In this document: positions 18,128 through 28,541 of the stretch, piece after piece
Layout of the letters: each line of letters opens with the position of its first letter
Numbering within the stretch: the stretch's first letter is position 1
Source: Clostridium sp. BJN0013
Lineage (GTDB): Bacteria; Bacillota; Clostridia; Clostridiales; Clostridiaceae
Direction: 5' to 3'
DNA: 64,000 bases
Assembly: GCF_040939125.1 (NCBI RefSeq)
Contig: NZ_CP162495.1
Coordinates: forward strand, 806,001-870,000
Position numbers and translations under genes: made by a program
The notes under the pieces: model-generated
What the model was told of the DNA's origin: nothing
Seen by the model: only the letters and a program-made list of their open reading frames with translations
Databases searched by the model: none

Positions 18128-18532
18128 CTAATCAAATATAACTACAAATTTTATAGAATATATGTCTGCCAGTTCTCTGCTATTTGTTTCTTCATTTCTA
18201 AGTATTATATAACTTATACCTACGCTTTCTAAAACACCAGTACGATCCTGAAGAGTTCCGGTACCCAGAAGGAAAGTTGCCCTTACTCTTTTTCCTATCT
18301 GTGTTCTTAAGTACCCTTGAGTGTAATTTATATCCTGATTTACAGGGGAGCCGGGAGCCATTTCAAAAGTAGAAGGTGGTGCAGGTGTAGGTGTAGGCGT
18401 GGTTTGTCTTAGATTATTATCTTTCAGTGTATCCTGTATAAATTCATCTTCTGATATTTCTTCACACATTTCCGGTGTAAATTCAGGAGTCATAGGCATA
18501 GTTCTAAAGTATTCAGGATAATTTGAAATCAT
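18128..18532 (-). CDS. GerQ-like spore coat protein
   Basis: A 134-residue protein: acidic N-terminal part rich in Met, Glu and Pro, a TTPTPTPAPP linker, and a compact C-terminal domain (about 70-134) with the GerQ-type pattern YLRTQIGKRVRATFLLGTG and SRELADIYSIKFVVIF. GerQ anchors the cortex hydrolase CwlJ in the spore coat of Bacillus. The gene upstream on the same strand is CwlJ-like, which supports the call. AGGTAT is the ribosome site before the ATG. Expected to be transcribed late in the mother cell. Confidence 0.78.
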   Translation of the reverse strand: MISNYPEYFRTMPMTPEFTPEMCEEISEDEFIQDTLKDNNLRQTTPTPTPAPPSTFEMAPGSPVNQDINYTQGYLRTQIGKRVRATFLLGTGTLQDRTGVLESVGISYIILRNEETNSRELADIYSIKFVVIFD

Positions 18533-18559
18533 TAAAATACCTCCATATTTATTATTAAT

Positions 18560-18618
18560 TAATTAAGAGTTAAAGGTTAATAGTGCATTGTAAATTGTGA
18601 ACTGTGCATTGTGCATTG
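18560..18618. repeat. Short tandem repeat remnant between cwlJ-like and gerQ-like genes
   Basis: Reiterated 7-8-mers of the type TGTGCATTG / GTAAATTGTG, like the arms of the palindromic intergenic elements elsewhere in the window but without their core. It appears to be a remnant of one such element. Confidence 0.4.
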
Positions 18619-18619
18619 T

Positions 18620-19060
18620 CTAAGTTTGTGCATAAAGTTCCGTTGGATTGTAAAAACAATGCTGCAGTATTTTTACCTGAAAAGAGCCTACGCCGTTAAA
18701 TGGAAAAATCCAGGGGCAGGGGGCATAGGGGTTGAAATACCAGAGGGAATAACCTATATTAAATAGTCTGTTACCTGCCAGTGCCCAGTCGGCTATGTCA
18801 TAATGTACTTGATCCGGAGGGTTCGCCCATATGGTCTGGGGATTAGTCACTCCCCTGATTTGTGAGCGCATGCAGTCAAACTGGCCTTCCTGATAAAGTA
18901 TTCGTCTTATATCTCCCTGGCCTATTCTATGATATTCTCCATAAGGAACACGTACTCTATTCATAATGGTAGTTGCCACGGCCCTCATGCCAACGTCTCC
19001 TTCTCCGCCCGCTTCGCACTTTATAATTCTTGCCAGAAGTTCTCTATCTGAGAATGCCAT
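18620..19060 (-). CDS. Spore cortex-lytic hydrolase, SleB/CwlJ family
   Basis: A 146-residue protein that is essentially one hydrolase-2 domain. The catalytic glutamate sits in LARIIKCEAGGEG at the start; further family motifs are AVATTIMNRVR, FDCM and the end WYFNPYAPCPWIFPF. It has no signal peptide and no peptidoglycan-binding domain, as in CwlJ rather than SleB. It degrades cortex peptidoglycan during germination. It lies upstream of the gerQ-like gene, the classic pairing. A good ribosome site (GAGGTGAAAAT) precedes the ATG. Confidence 0.9.
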   Translation of the reverse strand: MAFSDRELLARIIKCEAGGEGDVGMRAVATTIMNRVRVPYGEYHRIGQGDIRRILYQEGQFDCMRSQIRGVTNPQTIWANPPDQVHYDIADWALAGNRLFNIGYSLWYFNPYAPCPWIFPFNGVGSFQVKILQHCFYNPTELYAQT

Positions 19061-19260
19061 AGATTTTCACCTCGTCAATTTTGCTTACAATATTATTTTA
19101 TTTATAAGAACTTAAAAAGTTACAACTATTTCTATGATAAAAGAAAAAATTGGAATAAAGATCCGGTATAAAAATTGGATATTATCTATAAAAAAAATCA
19201 GTATTGTTATATAATAAAAATAATGTATATTTAATAATTAATTGGAGGAGAGGTAAACTG

Positions 19261-20310
19261 ATGGTAAACAAGAAAAGATTTTTAAGTTCCGTACTAACTG
19301 CACTGGTTTTATCAGCAGCACTGGGAAGCGGCAGTGTGTGTGCAGCTGCAGTAAAGAGAACAGATGGAGGTGATGGGGGAAGAATAGGTACTGCAAATCA
19401 AGTGGCTTTAGATTTGTTCAACAAGTGCGATAATATAATATTGGTAAATGGATATGGCTATGCGGATGCAGTAAGTGCCACACCACTGGCAAAACAGCTT
19501 GACGCACCTATACTTCTGACTCATGGACAAACCTTAGAAACAGAAGTTGCTTCAACTATAAAAAGTTTAGGTGCCACTAAAGTATACATAGTAGGGGGTA
19601 CAGGAGTAGTATCTGAAGATATAGAAAATACATTGGAGGACAGTTATGAAGTAGAACGTATAGCAGGAACTACTGATACCACCAGAATGGGAACTAATGC
19701 AGAAGTGGCTGAAAAAGTGCTTCAAATGAGCAATCAAAAAACTGCCATGCTGGTAAATGGACAAGACGGATATGCAGATTCTCTTTCCGTAGCTTCCATT
19801 GCAGCACAGAAGGGATATCCTGTATTATTTGCATCTACAAAAGAGGTAGCTCCTGTAGTCAAAGATATAATAACTTCAAAAAATCTAGAGATACAAGCTT
19901 TTGGAGGAGATGGGGTATTGCCTGAGTCTGTAGTAACTTCCGTAGGTGGAACCAAGGTAACCAGCAATACATCAGATAGATTTGAAACTAACCTGGCAGT
20001 ACTAAATTATTTTAAAGAAAATGGTGGACTGGACTTTACCAATATATATGTAGCCGCAGGAGGAGCCGCCCAGGATCAATTTGCAGATGCACTGGTAGCA
20101 TCAGCAGCTGCAGCTAAAACTGGTTCACCTCTTGTGCTCACAGGAGCAGGTGCAGGAAGTACCCAGGTAGCAAATGCCAATAGTTATATATTATCCAATG
20201 CAAAAGATGATTCCACTATAATAATAGTGGGTGGAACTTCCTCTGTTTCTTCAGAGGTAGAAGCAGTTCTTAAAAATAATGATGATTTAGAAATTATAGG
20301 CATTGAATAA
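19261..20310 (+). CDS. CWB2-repeat cell-surface protein
   Basis: A 349-residue exported protein made almost only of three CWB2 repeats, the domain that anchors proteins to anionic wall polymer in clostridia. It has a signal peptide (VNKKRFLSSVLTALVLSAAL, cleavage near VCAAA) and repeat signatures GYADAVSATPLAKQLDAPILL, YADSLSVASIAAQKGYPVLF and FADALVASAAAAKTGSPLVL. There is no second functional domain. The start is the ATG at 19261 behind GGAGGAGAGG; the upstream in-frame TTG at 19204 lacks a ribosome site. Confidence 0.88.
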   Translation: MVNKKRFLSSVLTALVLSAALGSGSVCAAAVKRTDGGDGGRIGTANQVALDLFNKCDNIILVNGYGYADAVSATPLAKQLDAPILLTHGQTLETEVASTIKSLGATKVYIVGGTGVVSEDIENTLEDSYEVERIAGTTDTTRMGTNAEVAEKVLQMSNQKTAMLVNGQDGYADSLSVASIAAQKGYPVLFASTKEVAPVVKDIITSKNLEIQAFGGDGVLPESVVTSVGGTKVTSNTSDRFETNLAVLNYFKENGGLDFTNIYVAAGGAAQDQFADALVASAAAAKTGSPLVLTGAGAGSTQVANANSYILSNAKDDSTIIIVGGTSSVSSEVEAVLKNNDDLEIIGIE

Positions 20311-20878
20311 AAGAGGATTTTTACAGGTTATGTAGAATAATATATCATTGACTTAAGTATAATTATATGTACTTTATTTTTTATGGGGTATATTTTAGGA
20401 ATATATTTCTTCTACGGCCTTAAATTACTATTAATTAAGGTATGGAAAAATTAGAAATGTTGTTGTATAATTGGAACATAGAGTATAAATTCTAATTAAT
20501 AAATTATTTATCATAGTATATAAACTGTAGAAATTATGGATTTATTATGCTATAATAAGGAATGAATTGTTAGAAATAACGTAAAAACGGTAGTTCTTTA
20601 TAAAAATTGGTTTAGTTTTACATGTAATTGATAGCATATATTATAAATTACATAATATAATTATTTTTGTTTCATAAATGTTGACCAGGCAGTATAGGTA
20701 TTAAATATATAAATTTAAAATTGTACATAGGTATGTGTTATATACTTATAGTACTTGGACATACATTTTAAGAAAGTATATATTTAAAAATATATATTAT
20801 ATATATTCAATAATCTTTTATTAAATAAAGAAAAAGAATTTTAATTAAAATTCACTTAATCGAGGAGGGTATTACAAT
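20311..20878 (+). other. AT-rich intergenic region in front of the major S-layer-like gene
   Basis: 568 bases without coding potential. It likely holds the promoter and a long leader for the large gene at 20879. A candidate is TTGACC at about 20680 followed 17 bases later by AATATA, which is only a modest match. Long leaders are common for S-layer genes and help mRNA stability. No riboswitch or terminator was recognised. Confidence 0.35.
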
Positions 20879-23800
20879 ATGAGTAAAAAGAGTACAAAGG
20901 CACTTGCAAGTGCTACACTTATGTCTTTAGTTTTAACTACAGCTTTATCAGCTGGTCCAGTTAAAGCAGCAGCAGGAGAAGTAACAAGGACAAGTGGTGC
21001 CGACAGATATGCAACAGCTGCCCAGGTTGCCAAGTCAAACTGGACAACTACTGATAATGTAGTATTAGTATCAGGAGAAGGGTATGCAGATTCAGTAAGT
21101 GCTTCTGCATTGGCTAAAAAATTGGACGCACCGATACTTTTAACTACACCAGATACACTTAGTTCAGATGCAGAAGGTGCAATAGAACAATTAAAACCAA
21201 AGAACATATATGTTATTGGTGGAAATGCATCAATTTCACAGAGCATAAGGAATAACTTAAAAACCGATTATAATTTGGTAGAGCTTGGTGGAGCCAACAG
21301 ATATGAAACTAATGCAAAAGTAGCTGAAAAATTAGTTGAATTAGGTGTTAGTGCCAGCGATGTATTGGTAGTTGGAGGAGAAGGATTCTCAGATGCACTG
21401 TCAGTGGCACCGGTTGCAGCAGCAAAAGGACAGATATTATTACTTGCAAACAACAATGAAAGCTCAATTCAATCAGTTATTGATTTTGTAAAAGACAATA
21501 GTTCAAAGGTTACAGTGGTTGGAACTAAAAATGTTATAAATGATACTATCTACAATGCTCTTGGAGCTAGCACCAGAGTAGATGGAGGACAAGATAGATT
21601 TGAAACTAACTTAAATGTATTAAATGAATTTAAAGACAGTTTGAAAAATGACAAATTATATGTGGCAAATGCAAGTCCTGCTACACCAGATAACTTATAT
21701 GCAGATGCTTTAGTTGCATCAGCATTAGCTGGAAAATATACTGCACCGCTTGTATTAGTTGATAAGGATAGTTCAGATGCAACAAAGAATGCTGTAGTGT
21801 ATATTGGAGATACTGCTTCAAAAACTACTGATTTAAATGTAATAGGAGGAGAGGGAGTTGTTTCAAATTCTATAGTTGATGCAATTAATAAGGCTGTAAA
21901 TCCAACTCCATCAGATGTTGATCCAGAAGTTTCATCTATAAGTGCTAATGGGTTAACTCAAATAAAAGTTGTGTTCAATCAGGAAGTTGATGAAGATACT
22001 GCTGAGGATGTAGCAAATTATGAGGTTGATGGAACCAAACTTACTGATGAGAAAGCAACTGCAAACTTGCAGGATGATAATAAAACTGTTTTAATAACTC
22101 TTGCCGAAAAACAAAAACAAAATGATGATGTTGATGTAACAGTTAAAAAAGGAATACTTACTGATGACAAGTCAGATACAGTTCCAGAATTCAGTCAGAC
22201 TATAACATTTGAAGATACCACGGCTCCTACGCTTGAATCAGTAGAAGTTAGAGGAAATAATAAGTTGGATATTAAATTTTCTGAACCTGTAAAAGCAAAG
22301 GGTTCAACTGAAGCTGCTGCACTTAAATCAGTAATATCCAAACTTAAGATAAACGATAAGAATTTATCTTCATTTTCAGTTAATTATGATGCTGATGATG
22401 GTGAACTTAGGTATTCTTCTTTAGATAATGCAATTAAAGCAGATGATAGTGATGCTGATGAATATTATTGGACTGATGAAGTTGAATTATATTTTGATTC
22501 AGATCTTAGTAGTGGAAATAATACATTAAGTGTTTCTGATGCAGATGATGATGCTCTTGAAGATGCTGCAGGTTTTCCTGTTGCAGATACAAGTGAAAAC
22601 TTTGATGTAGATGAGCTTAGTAGTGAACCTGAGATTACAAGCATAACAGCTGAAGATAGTGGAAAAGTATATATTAACTTTGACAGACCTATGGATGAAA
22701 AGACAGCTAAAAATAATAAATATTTCAAGATAAATAACGAAGAAATCGATAATGCCACAATTGAGCTTAAAAAAGATGATACTCAAATTAAAATAAGTGG
22801 TGTAAGCAGTTTATTAAATAAAAATTCCAATACCATATATATAGATGATAGTGTGGAAGATGCTTATGGAAATAATATACCAGATGACACTTATGAAACA
22901 TTTACATTGGATGAGGATACTACAAAGCCTGATGTAAGTTCCGTTTATGCACTTGATGAAGACACTATAAGAGTAAAATTCAGTAAAGATGTAGATGCAA
23001 CTTATGCAACTAATGTATCTAACTATACATTGGAAGATGGGGATGGACTTGATATCACTGATAATATACAGCCTATTAATGATAGTAGTAGTTCTTATCA
23101 AGAAAGCAATGGAATTACTATTCCAGGGAAAGGTTCCAGTTATGAAGTTAAAGATGGCGATACTACAGATGTAGTTGATTTACATGTAAGTGAAAATTTA
23201 ACAGATTCTGAGTATACACTGACTATAAAAAATATTCAAGATACTGCTTCAACTCCAAATATAATGGATGATAAAGTTATTGTATTTGATGGCTCTGAAG
23301 ATGTAAGTGCAACAGCGGAGGTTTATAAAGTTTCAGCTGATAAAGTTGTCTTTGTATTTAATAAAGCAATGGATGGGGGCACATTAAACGATACAGATAA
23401 TTATGAATATGTAAATGAAAAAGGACAAACTAAGACCCTTCCAAGTAGTGCAGATATTGATGTAAGTGATGACAATAAGAGTGCAGTTATCGACTTAAGT
23501 GATACATCAATAGTTGCTGATGGGTCAAAATCTTCTGAGTATAATATAAAATCAATTTATGCAACTGGTGTTAAAGATGAAGATGGAAATTCTTTAAGTA
23601 CTGGAAACAATGGAGGAACACTACAAGATTATGAAGGTAATACTACTGCTAAGAAAAACTCCTTAAAACTTTATTATGACGATGATGACTTAAAGGCTAA
23701 ATTAAGCTTTACTATGCCTATAGATAGTAGTGCTTCAGATGAAAAAACTAACTTTGAATTAAACGGAGAAACACCAGATTCAGTTATTGTAGATGGAAGT

Positions 23801-24658
23801 GAGGTAACTCTTACATTCTATGAAAGTGATGATGATACAAGTGATAGTACTACAAAGATTAATAAGATTAAAGCTGTAGGTAACGGTGCTAAATTAACTA
23901 TTTCAAATGTTAAGGATATATTGGGTGGAGATGTTACTGCTTCTTCAGTACCTATATACTCATATGATGCGGGTCCAAGGCTAATTACTGATAGAGATGG
24001 TAATGATATCGCTACCAATTGGGGTGAGAATGGAGAAGCAACTGCTAATGGTAATGAAGTAGATATAGCTGTTAAATTTGATACTCCAATTAGTAACAAC
24101 AGTCTTAGTACTTCAGATTTTACATTTAGTATATCAGGTGCTACTGTAGATGCTAGTGATGTTAGTGCAGATGGAACATCAGTAGTATTTAAGTTCCAAG
24201 ACGATGATCTACAGGATCTTAAAAAGGCAGTTGATAAATCATCAGGTGACAAAGTGAAAGTTAAAGTTACGCCTAAAGATTCTTCTAAAATTTCTACAGT
24301 TAAGGATGCATCCGGAGATTATGCATATTATGTGCCTACAGATGATGACAAAGACACTACTTATGTTTGGTTGACTAAAGAGGTTGTTAATGATGCGACT
24401 AGTGCAACTGATACAGCAGCAACTAATCAAACAGATGTTAATAATGAGATTTCAAAGGTAAATCCTTCATACACAACACCAGTAGGCACAGTTGATGTAG
24501 CAGCATATTTAAAAGAGCAAGTAACTACTGCCATTAATGATTCAGGAACTACAATTACTGTAGCTCAAAATACAGATGGTACTTATAAAGTTACTTTAAC
24601 TAAAGGTGAGGCAACAGCTTCAAAAGATAACATTGCTGTTTCAGTAGCGACTGAATAA
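20879..24658 (+). CDS. Large S-layer-like protein (CWB2 plus SbsA-type Ig-like domains)
   Basis: A 1259-residue exported protein. Signal peptide to about VKAAAGE; three CWB2 repeats to about residue 340; then a long array of Ig-like domains of SbsA type, each opening like SSISANGLTQIKVVFNQEVD or SVYALDEDTIRVKFSKDVD; a Thr/Ala/Asn-rich C-terminal part. I see no cysteine in it and it is strongly acidic, both usual for S-layer subunits. Ribosome site GAGGAGGG, long leader and a 24-bp terminator suggest high expression. It is the best candidate for the main S-layer subunit; that is inference. Confidence 0.85.
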   Translation: MSKKSTKALASATLMSLVLTTALSAGPVKAAAGEVTRTSGADRYATAAQVAKSNWTTTDNVVLVSGEGYADSVSASALAKKLDAPILLTTPDTLSSDAEGAIEQLKPKNIYVIGGNASISQSIRNNLKTDYNLVELGGANRYETNAKVAEKLVELGVSASDVLVVGGEGFSDALSVAPVAAAKGQILLLANNNESSIQSVIDFVKDNSSKVTVVGTKNVINDTIYNALGASTRVDGGQDRFETNLNVLNEFKDSLKNDKLYVANASPATPDNLYADALVASALAGKYTAPLVLVDKDSSDATKNAVVYIGDTASKTTDLNVIGGEGVVSNSIVDAINKAVNPTPSDVDPEVSSISANGLTQIKVVFNQEVDEDTAEDVANYEVDGTKLTDEKATANLQDDNKTVLITLAEKQKQNDDVDVTVKKGILTDDKSDTVPEFSQTITFEDTTAPTLESVEVRGNNKLDIKFSEPVKAKGSTEAAALKSVISKLKINDKNLSSFSVNYDADDGELRYSSLDNAIKADDSDADEYYWTDEVELYFDSDLSSGNNTLSVSDADDDALEDAAGFPVADTSENFDVDELSSEPEITSITAEDSGKVYINFDRPMDEKTAKNNKYFKINNEEIDNATIELKKDDTQIKISGVSSLLNKNSNTIYIDDSVEDAYGNNIPDDTYETFTLDEDTTKPDVSSVYALDEDTIRVKFSKDVDATYATNVSNYTLEDGDGLDITDNIQPINDSSSSYQESNGITIPGKGSSYEVKDGDTTDVVDLHVSENLTDSEYTLTIKNIQDTASTPNIMDDKVIVFDGSEDVSATAEVYKVSADKVVFVFNKAMDGGTLNDTDNYEYVNEKGQTKTLPSSADIDVSDDNKSAVIDLSDTSIVADGSKSSEYNIKSIYATGVKDEDGNSLSTGNNGGTLQDYEGNTTAKKNSLKLYYDDDDLKAKLSFTMPIDSSASDEKTNFELNGETPDSVIVDGSEVTLTFYESDDDTSDSTTKINKIKAVGNGAKLTISNVKDILGGDVTASSVPIYSYDAGPRLITDRDGNDIATNWGENGEATANGNEVDIAVKFDTPISNNSLSTSDFTFSISGATVDASDVSADGTSVVFKFQDDDLQDLKKAVDKSSGDKVKVKVTPKDSSKISTVKDASGDYAYYVPTDDDKDTTYVWLTKEVVNDATSATDTAATNQTDVNNEISKVNPSYTTPVGTVDVAAYLKEQVTTAINDSGTTITVAQNTDGTYKVTLTKGEATASKDNIAVSVATE

Positions 24659-24679
24659 TATTAGAGTCAGTTAACTTAA

Positions 24680-24735
24680 AATTGTAAATAAAAATGAGGG
24701 AAATGATTTTCCCTCATTTTTATTTACAATTATTT
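24680..24735 (+). terminator. Very strong terminator of the S-layer-like gene
   Basis: A perfect 24-bp inverted repeat: 24680-24703 (core AAAAATGAGGGAAA) with 24708-24731, loop TGAT. The T-rich right arm acts as the T-tract. Confidence 0.92.
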
Positions 24736-24850
24736 TAGTGATTAGTTCGTATTTGAGGTGGCTATTTTTTGTATAAATTTTGCCTAAAAAACTAGCATCT
24801 ATGGTACAATATTCATATAACACTAAAAAAGACTGGAGGTAGTAAATTTT

Positions 24851-27800
24851 ATGAATAGAAATACTCTTAGAACTATAGGAAGTACTGTTGTATTTTCACT
24901 TGTTATGTCTTCAGCGATTCCTGCAGCTACTGCAAAGGCTTCAGAAAATCAGTTGAATCAAGTAAGTGGATCTGATAGTTATGGCACTGCAGCAGCTGTT
25001 GCTGATTCCAATTGGACGAGCAGTGATAATGTGATCCTTGTATCCGGCGAAAGTTATGCAGATGCTATAAGTGCTGTTGTACTTTCTAAAAAACTTAATG
25101 CACCTATACTTTTAACTGGAAATTCTAGTTTAAACAGTACTACAAATGATGAAATAAGTAAATTAAAAGCTAAAAACATATATATATTAGGTGGCGATGG
25201 AGTAATATCCCAGAACATAAGAGAACAATTAAAAAGTGAAAATTATAACTTGATTGAACTTGGTGGTAAAAATAGGTACGAAACTAACGCAGCTGTGGCA
25301 GCGGAACTTGTTAAGCTTGGAGTAGATCCTTCCAACGTAATGATGACTGGAGGAAGTGGTTTTTCAGATGCCCTTTCTGCAGCACCTGTAGCTGCTGCTA
25401 AAGGGGAAATACTCCTTCTTGGTGAAAATGACAATAATGACATATCTTCCGTAGTTGCTTTTGTAAAGAACAACAATTCTAAGGTTACAGTAATAGGCAT
25501 AGATAACGTTATAAATGAAAGTACTTATAATGGTCTAGGGGCAGTTGAAAGAATAGATGGTGGTTTAGATAGATTCGAAACTAATTTAAATGTACTCAAG
25601 GCTTTTTCCAGCGATTTGAAATCCGATAAAATATATGTGGCAAATGCATCTGGAGATAGATATACAGATGCTCTCATAGCTGCATCTGTTGCAGGAATAA
25701 ACTCATCCCCTTTGGTACTTGTAAATGGAGAGGGGGATTCTGAAACTAAAGATGCACTAAATTATATTAAATCAAAGGCGGATTCTTCTACAGAATTGAA
25801 TGTAATATCAGAAGATGGTGCGATTTCAGATAGTACTGTTTCTGATATTAAAAATGCAGCTCAGGGAATTGTTAGTGATAGTGAGAGTAATACGGTAAAT
25901 TCTGTAACTGCAGTTGGGCTTAATCAGATAAAAGTTGTTTTTAATACTGATGTTGATGAAGATTCTGCAGAGAGAACTGCAAATTATGAGATAGATGGTG
26001 ATTATCTTGGAGTTGTATCTCAGACACAGGCTTCTGCACATCTTCAAGATGATGGTAGAACTGTAGTCATTACATTTAGAAATCCATTTTCTCAAGGGAA
26101 AAATGTTACTTTTAAAGTAAAGAACAATGTGCTTGCTGAAGACTCATCTTCCAGTATAACTGAATATGAGAAGGAAGTTAAATTTGAAGAAACTGGATCT
26201 CCTTCAATTGAATCAGTTACTGCAGTTGGAGGTAATAAACTGAAAGTAAAATTTTCAGAAGCCATAAGAATGGATGAAGATGATGTATACTCTATGAAGA
26301 TAAATCAGAGAAGTGTTAAAAACTATGGCCTTGATACTTCCTATACAGAACTTACAGATCAATGTGGAGATTGGGCAGATGGAGTAGACTTCTATTTTAA
26401 TTCTGCACTTCCTATAGGTAATAATACTTTTAGTGTATCTGATGGAACGTCACAAAGCAAATTTGATAATGCCGCCAATATTCCAATACAAAGCCAATCT
26501 AAAAATTTTACAGTTGAATCAGTAGCTGGAAGTCCGCAAGTTGAAGGTGTTACAAGCAACAATGCGGGAATCATATATATAAAGTATAATAGGGCCATGG
26601 ACACTCAAACTGCTCTCGAGCCTTCAAACTATAAAATAAATGGTACGACTCTAGATGTGGATGATTCCGATGTTACTTTTGATTCTGGTTCAGGAGATAG
26701 TGTAGTAAAGATAAAGAATGTAGGAAGCATGCTTGAGCAGGGTACAAATACAATTTTGGCTGAAAATGACATAATGGATACCTATGGAAATCCGATTAAT
26801 GATACAAATAGTACGCTCTATTATGGAAGTGATAGTGAAAAACCTACAGTTAAATCTGCAAATATTTTGAATGAAGAAACTATAAGAATTAAATTTAGCA
26901 AAGATGTTGTCAGGAGTTATGCAACAAATATTGGAAACTATACACTTAAGGATTCAGATGGAAATGATATAAGTTATAAGTTAAACAACGTAAATACTAT
27001 AACTGTAGATGGAAATAATAACACAACCTTTGATTTGAAATTTGGCGATGGCACCTTGAGTGATTCAAAATATACATTAACTGTAAAAAATGTTATAGAT
27101 ACTGAAGCGAAACCTAATGTAATGGATACCTATACTACTACTTTATCAGGTATGGATAGTGAAGGAGTTACCGTTACAGAGATAGTTAAAAGGGCCGATG
27201 ACGATCAGGGTGTTACAATGTTTTTTAATCATACTATGGATAATGATTCCATATCCAATAAATCAAACTATGTATACAGAGATGGAACTGGAAAGGTAAA
27301 AAGTCTTCCGGGAGGAGCTGATGTAACACCTTCCTATGATGATAAGAGTGTAACTATTGAATTTCCATCAAATTATACTATAGGTGATGGAACTACAGCT
27401 AGAGATGTAACTCAAGTTGGAGTTCAAAATGTGGTGGATGCAGATGGTACTTCAATTGATTTAGGTTCATATATAGGTGATATAAGTACAAGTAGCAGCA
27501 GCGGACCTAAGATTATAGCGGGTGGTGCTGATATGACTTTCAGCGGCAATAATATAATTGTTAGGGTTGCACTTTCAGCATCGCTAGAATCTCTTGATAT
27601 AGGTGATTTCAGGGTTGACGGATACAAGCCCGATAGTGGTAGTACAGAGGGGAATGATGTAATACTCATATATAAATCCGGTGTAGATGATGGCGAAAAG
27701 GTAGACGGTATAAAAGACTGTGGTGAAAGCACTACTGTAAGTGTGGTAAATAATGGTTCGGTTGATGCTGCAGGCCGTAATATAAGGACTGGTTCTACTA

Positions 27801-28171
27801 AGGTTTATATACCTCCTGTAACAAAATCTAGTGATTTTGAAGCAGTTAATGCTTCAAATGCAGATACTATAAATATAAAATTTAATCAGGATATAGATAA
27901 TGCTATACAAAATCTATATGGTGATGACTTTATATTTACGAATCAAACTACAGGGAAGACCCTTACCCCGAATGCTATAAGTATTGACGATGAAACTGTA
28001 GTTTATAGGTTCAGTTCAGCATCATTTGATAAAGGCGACAAAATCAAAGTAACTGCTAACAGTAATTCATCAAGCATAAATATAAGAAGTGAAGAACACG
28101 ATAATGCTGCTTATACCACATATTCACCTTCGAATGATGATTTAAATGGTTATACCATTACTGCAAAATAA
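24851..28171 (+). CDS. Second large S-layer-like protein (CWB2 plus Ig-like domains)
   Basis: A 1106-residue paralogue of the previous gene: signal peptide (cleaved near TAKASEN), three CWB2 repeats to about residue 345, then SbsA-type Ig-like domains (SVTAVGLNQIKVVFNTDVD, SANILNEETIRIKFSKDVV). It contains some cysteine, unlike its neighbour. The ribosome site is GGAGGTAG before ATG 24851, with a TGGTACAAT extended -10-like sequence about 45 bases upstream. It could be an alternative or minor coat protein. The pseudogene at 30142 is a copy of its C-terminal half. Confidence 0.88.
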   Translation: MNRNTLRTIGSTVVFSLVMSSAIPAATAKASENQLNQVSGSDSYGTAAAVADSNWTSSDNVILVSGESYADAISAVVLSKKLNAPILLTGNSSLNSTTNDEISKLKAKNIYILGGDGVISQNIREQLKSENYNLIELGGKNRYETNAAVAAELVKLGVDPSNVMMTGGSGFSDALSAAPVAAAKGEILLLGENDNNDISSVVAFVKNNNSKVTVIGIDNVINESTYNGLGAVERIDGGLDRFETNLNVLKAFSSDLKSDKIYVANASGDRYTDALIAASVAGINSSPLVLVNGEGDSETKDALNYIKSKADSSTELNVISEDGAISDSTVSDIKNAAQGIVSDSESNTVNSVTAVGLNQIKVVFNTDVDEDSAERTANYEIDGDYLGVVSQTQASAHLQDDGRTVVITFRNPFSQGKNVTFKVKNNVLAEDSSSSITEYEKEVKFEETGSPSIESVTAVGGNKLKVKFSEAIRMDEDDVYSMKINQRSVKNYGLDTSYTELTDQCGDWADGVDFYFNSALPIGNNTFSVSDGTSQSKFDNAANIPIQSQSKNFTVESVAGSPQVEGVTSNNAGIIYIKYNRAMDTQTALEPSNYKINGTTLDVDDSDVTFDSGSGDSVVKIKNVGSMLEQGTNTILAENDIMDTYGNPINDTNSTLYYGSDSEKPTVKSANILNEETIRIKFSKDVVRSYATNIGNYTLKDSDGNDISYKLNNVNTITVDGNNNTTFDLKFGDGTLSDSKYTLTVKNVIDTEAKPNVMDTYTTTLSGMDSEGVTVTEIVKRADDDQGVTMFFNHTMDNDSISNKSNYVYRDGTGKVKSLPGGADVTPSYDDKSVTIEFPSNYTIGDGTTARDVTQVGVQNVVDADGTSIDLGSYIGDISTSSSSGPKIIAGGADMTFSGNNIIVRVALSASLESLDIGDFRVDGYKPDSGSTEGNDVILIYKSGVDDGEKVDGIKDCGESTTVSVVNNGSVDAAGRNIRTGSTKVYIPPVTKSSDFEAVNASNADTINIKFNQDIDNAIQNLYGDDFIFTNQTTGKTLTPNAISIDDETVVYRFSSASFDKGDKIKVTANSNSSSINIRSEEHDNAAYTTYSPSNDDLNGYTITAK

Positions 28172-28247
28172 TATATAAATGGTTAAATTTATAGAATAAA
28201 ATTTAAATGACAAGTCATGACCACCCCTAGAATGAGGTTGTAATATA

Positions 28248-28290
28248 AAAGTAGACATAGGTATTAACCATCTGTTGTCTACTTTTTTTC
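28248..28290 (+). terminator. Terminator after the second S-layer-like gene
   Basis: AAAGTAGACA (28248-28257) pairs with TGTCTACTTT (28276-28285), followed by TTTT. The loop of 18 bases is long. Confidence 0.7.
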
Positions 28291-28329
28291 ATGTAAATAA
28301 ATACAAGCATATAGGAAAAGAAAATAAAA

Positions 28330-28492
28330 CTTATACTAATCTAGTAAAAAATCAATGGAATGCAAAAAACCGTTAGAAATTGTAGTATTTGATATGATGA
28401 AAATAGGTCAGGGCAACATAATGTATGAATGGACATATATTTTAGATACCTTTAACAACGAAATTATTTCTCATCATATTTCTACTAAATAA
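28330..28492 (+). pseudogene. Decayed IS3-type transposase fragment
   Basis: The translation around 28375-28490 reads IVVFDMMKIGQG...WTYILDTFNNEIISHHIS before a stop. This recalls the integrase core of IS3-family OrfB (a DxT...YL..V.DLFN.EII.Y pattern). There is no intact frame and no recognisable ends, so only a short relic is left between two genes. The match is by eye and weak. Confidence 0.4.
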
Positions 28493-28541
28493 TTAGTTAG
28501 TTTGATCTAAATAGTAAAAGCAATAGATATAGGAATTCAGC

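Noticed and set aside
20680-20710. Confident promoter for the major S-layer-like gene
   Set aside because: TTGACC is good but the -10 candidates at 17-18 bases are poor; left only as a note in the intergenic entry.
23818-24252. Minus-strand ORFs inside the large S-layer-like genes (also 20872-21246, 27424-27732)
   Set aside because: Antisense shadows of repetitive acidic coding sequence; no start signals or recognisable domains.
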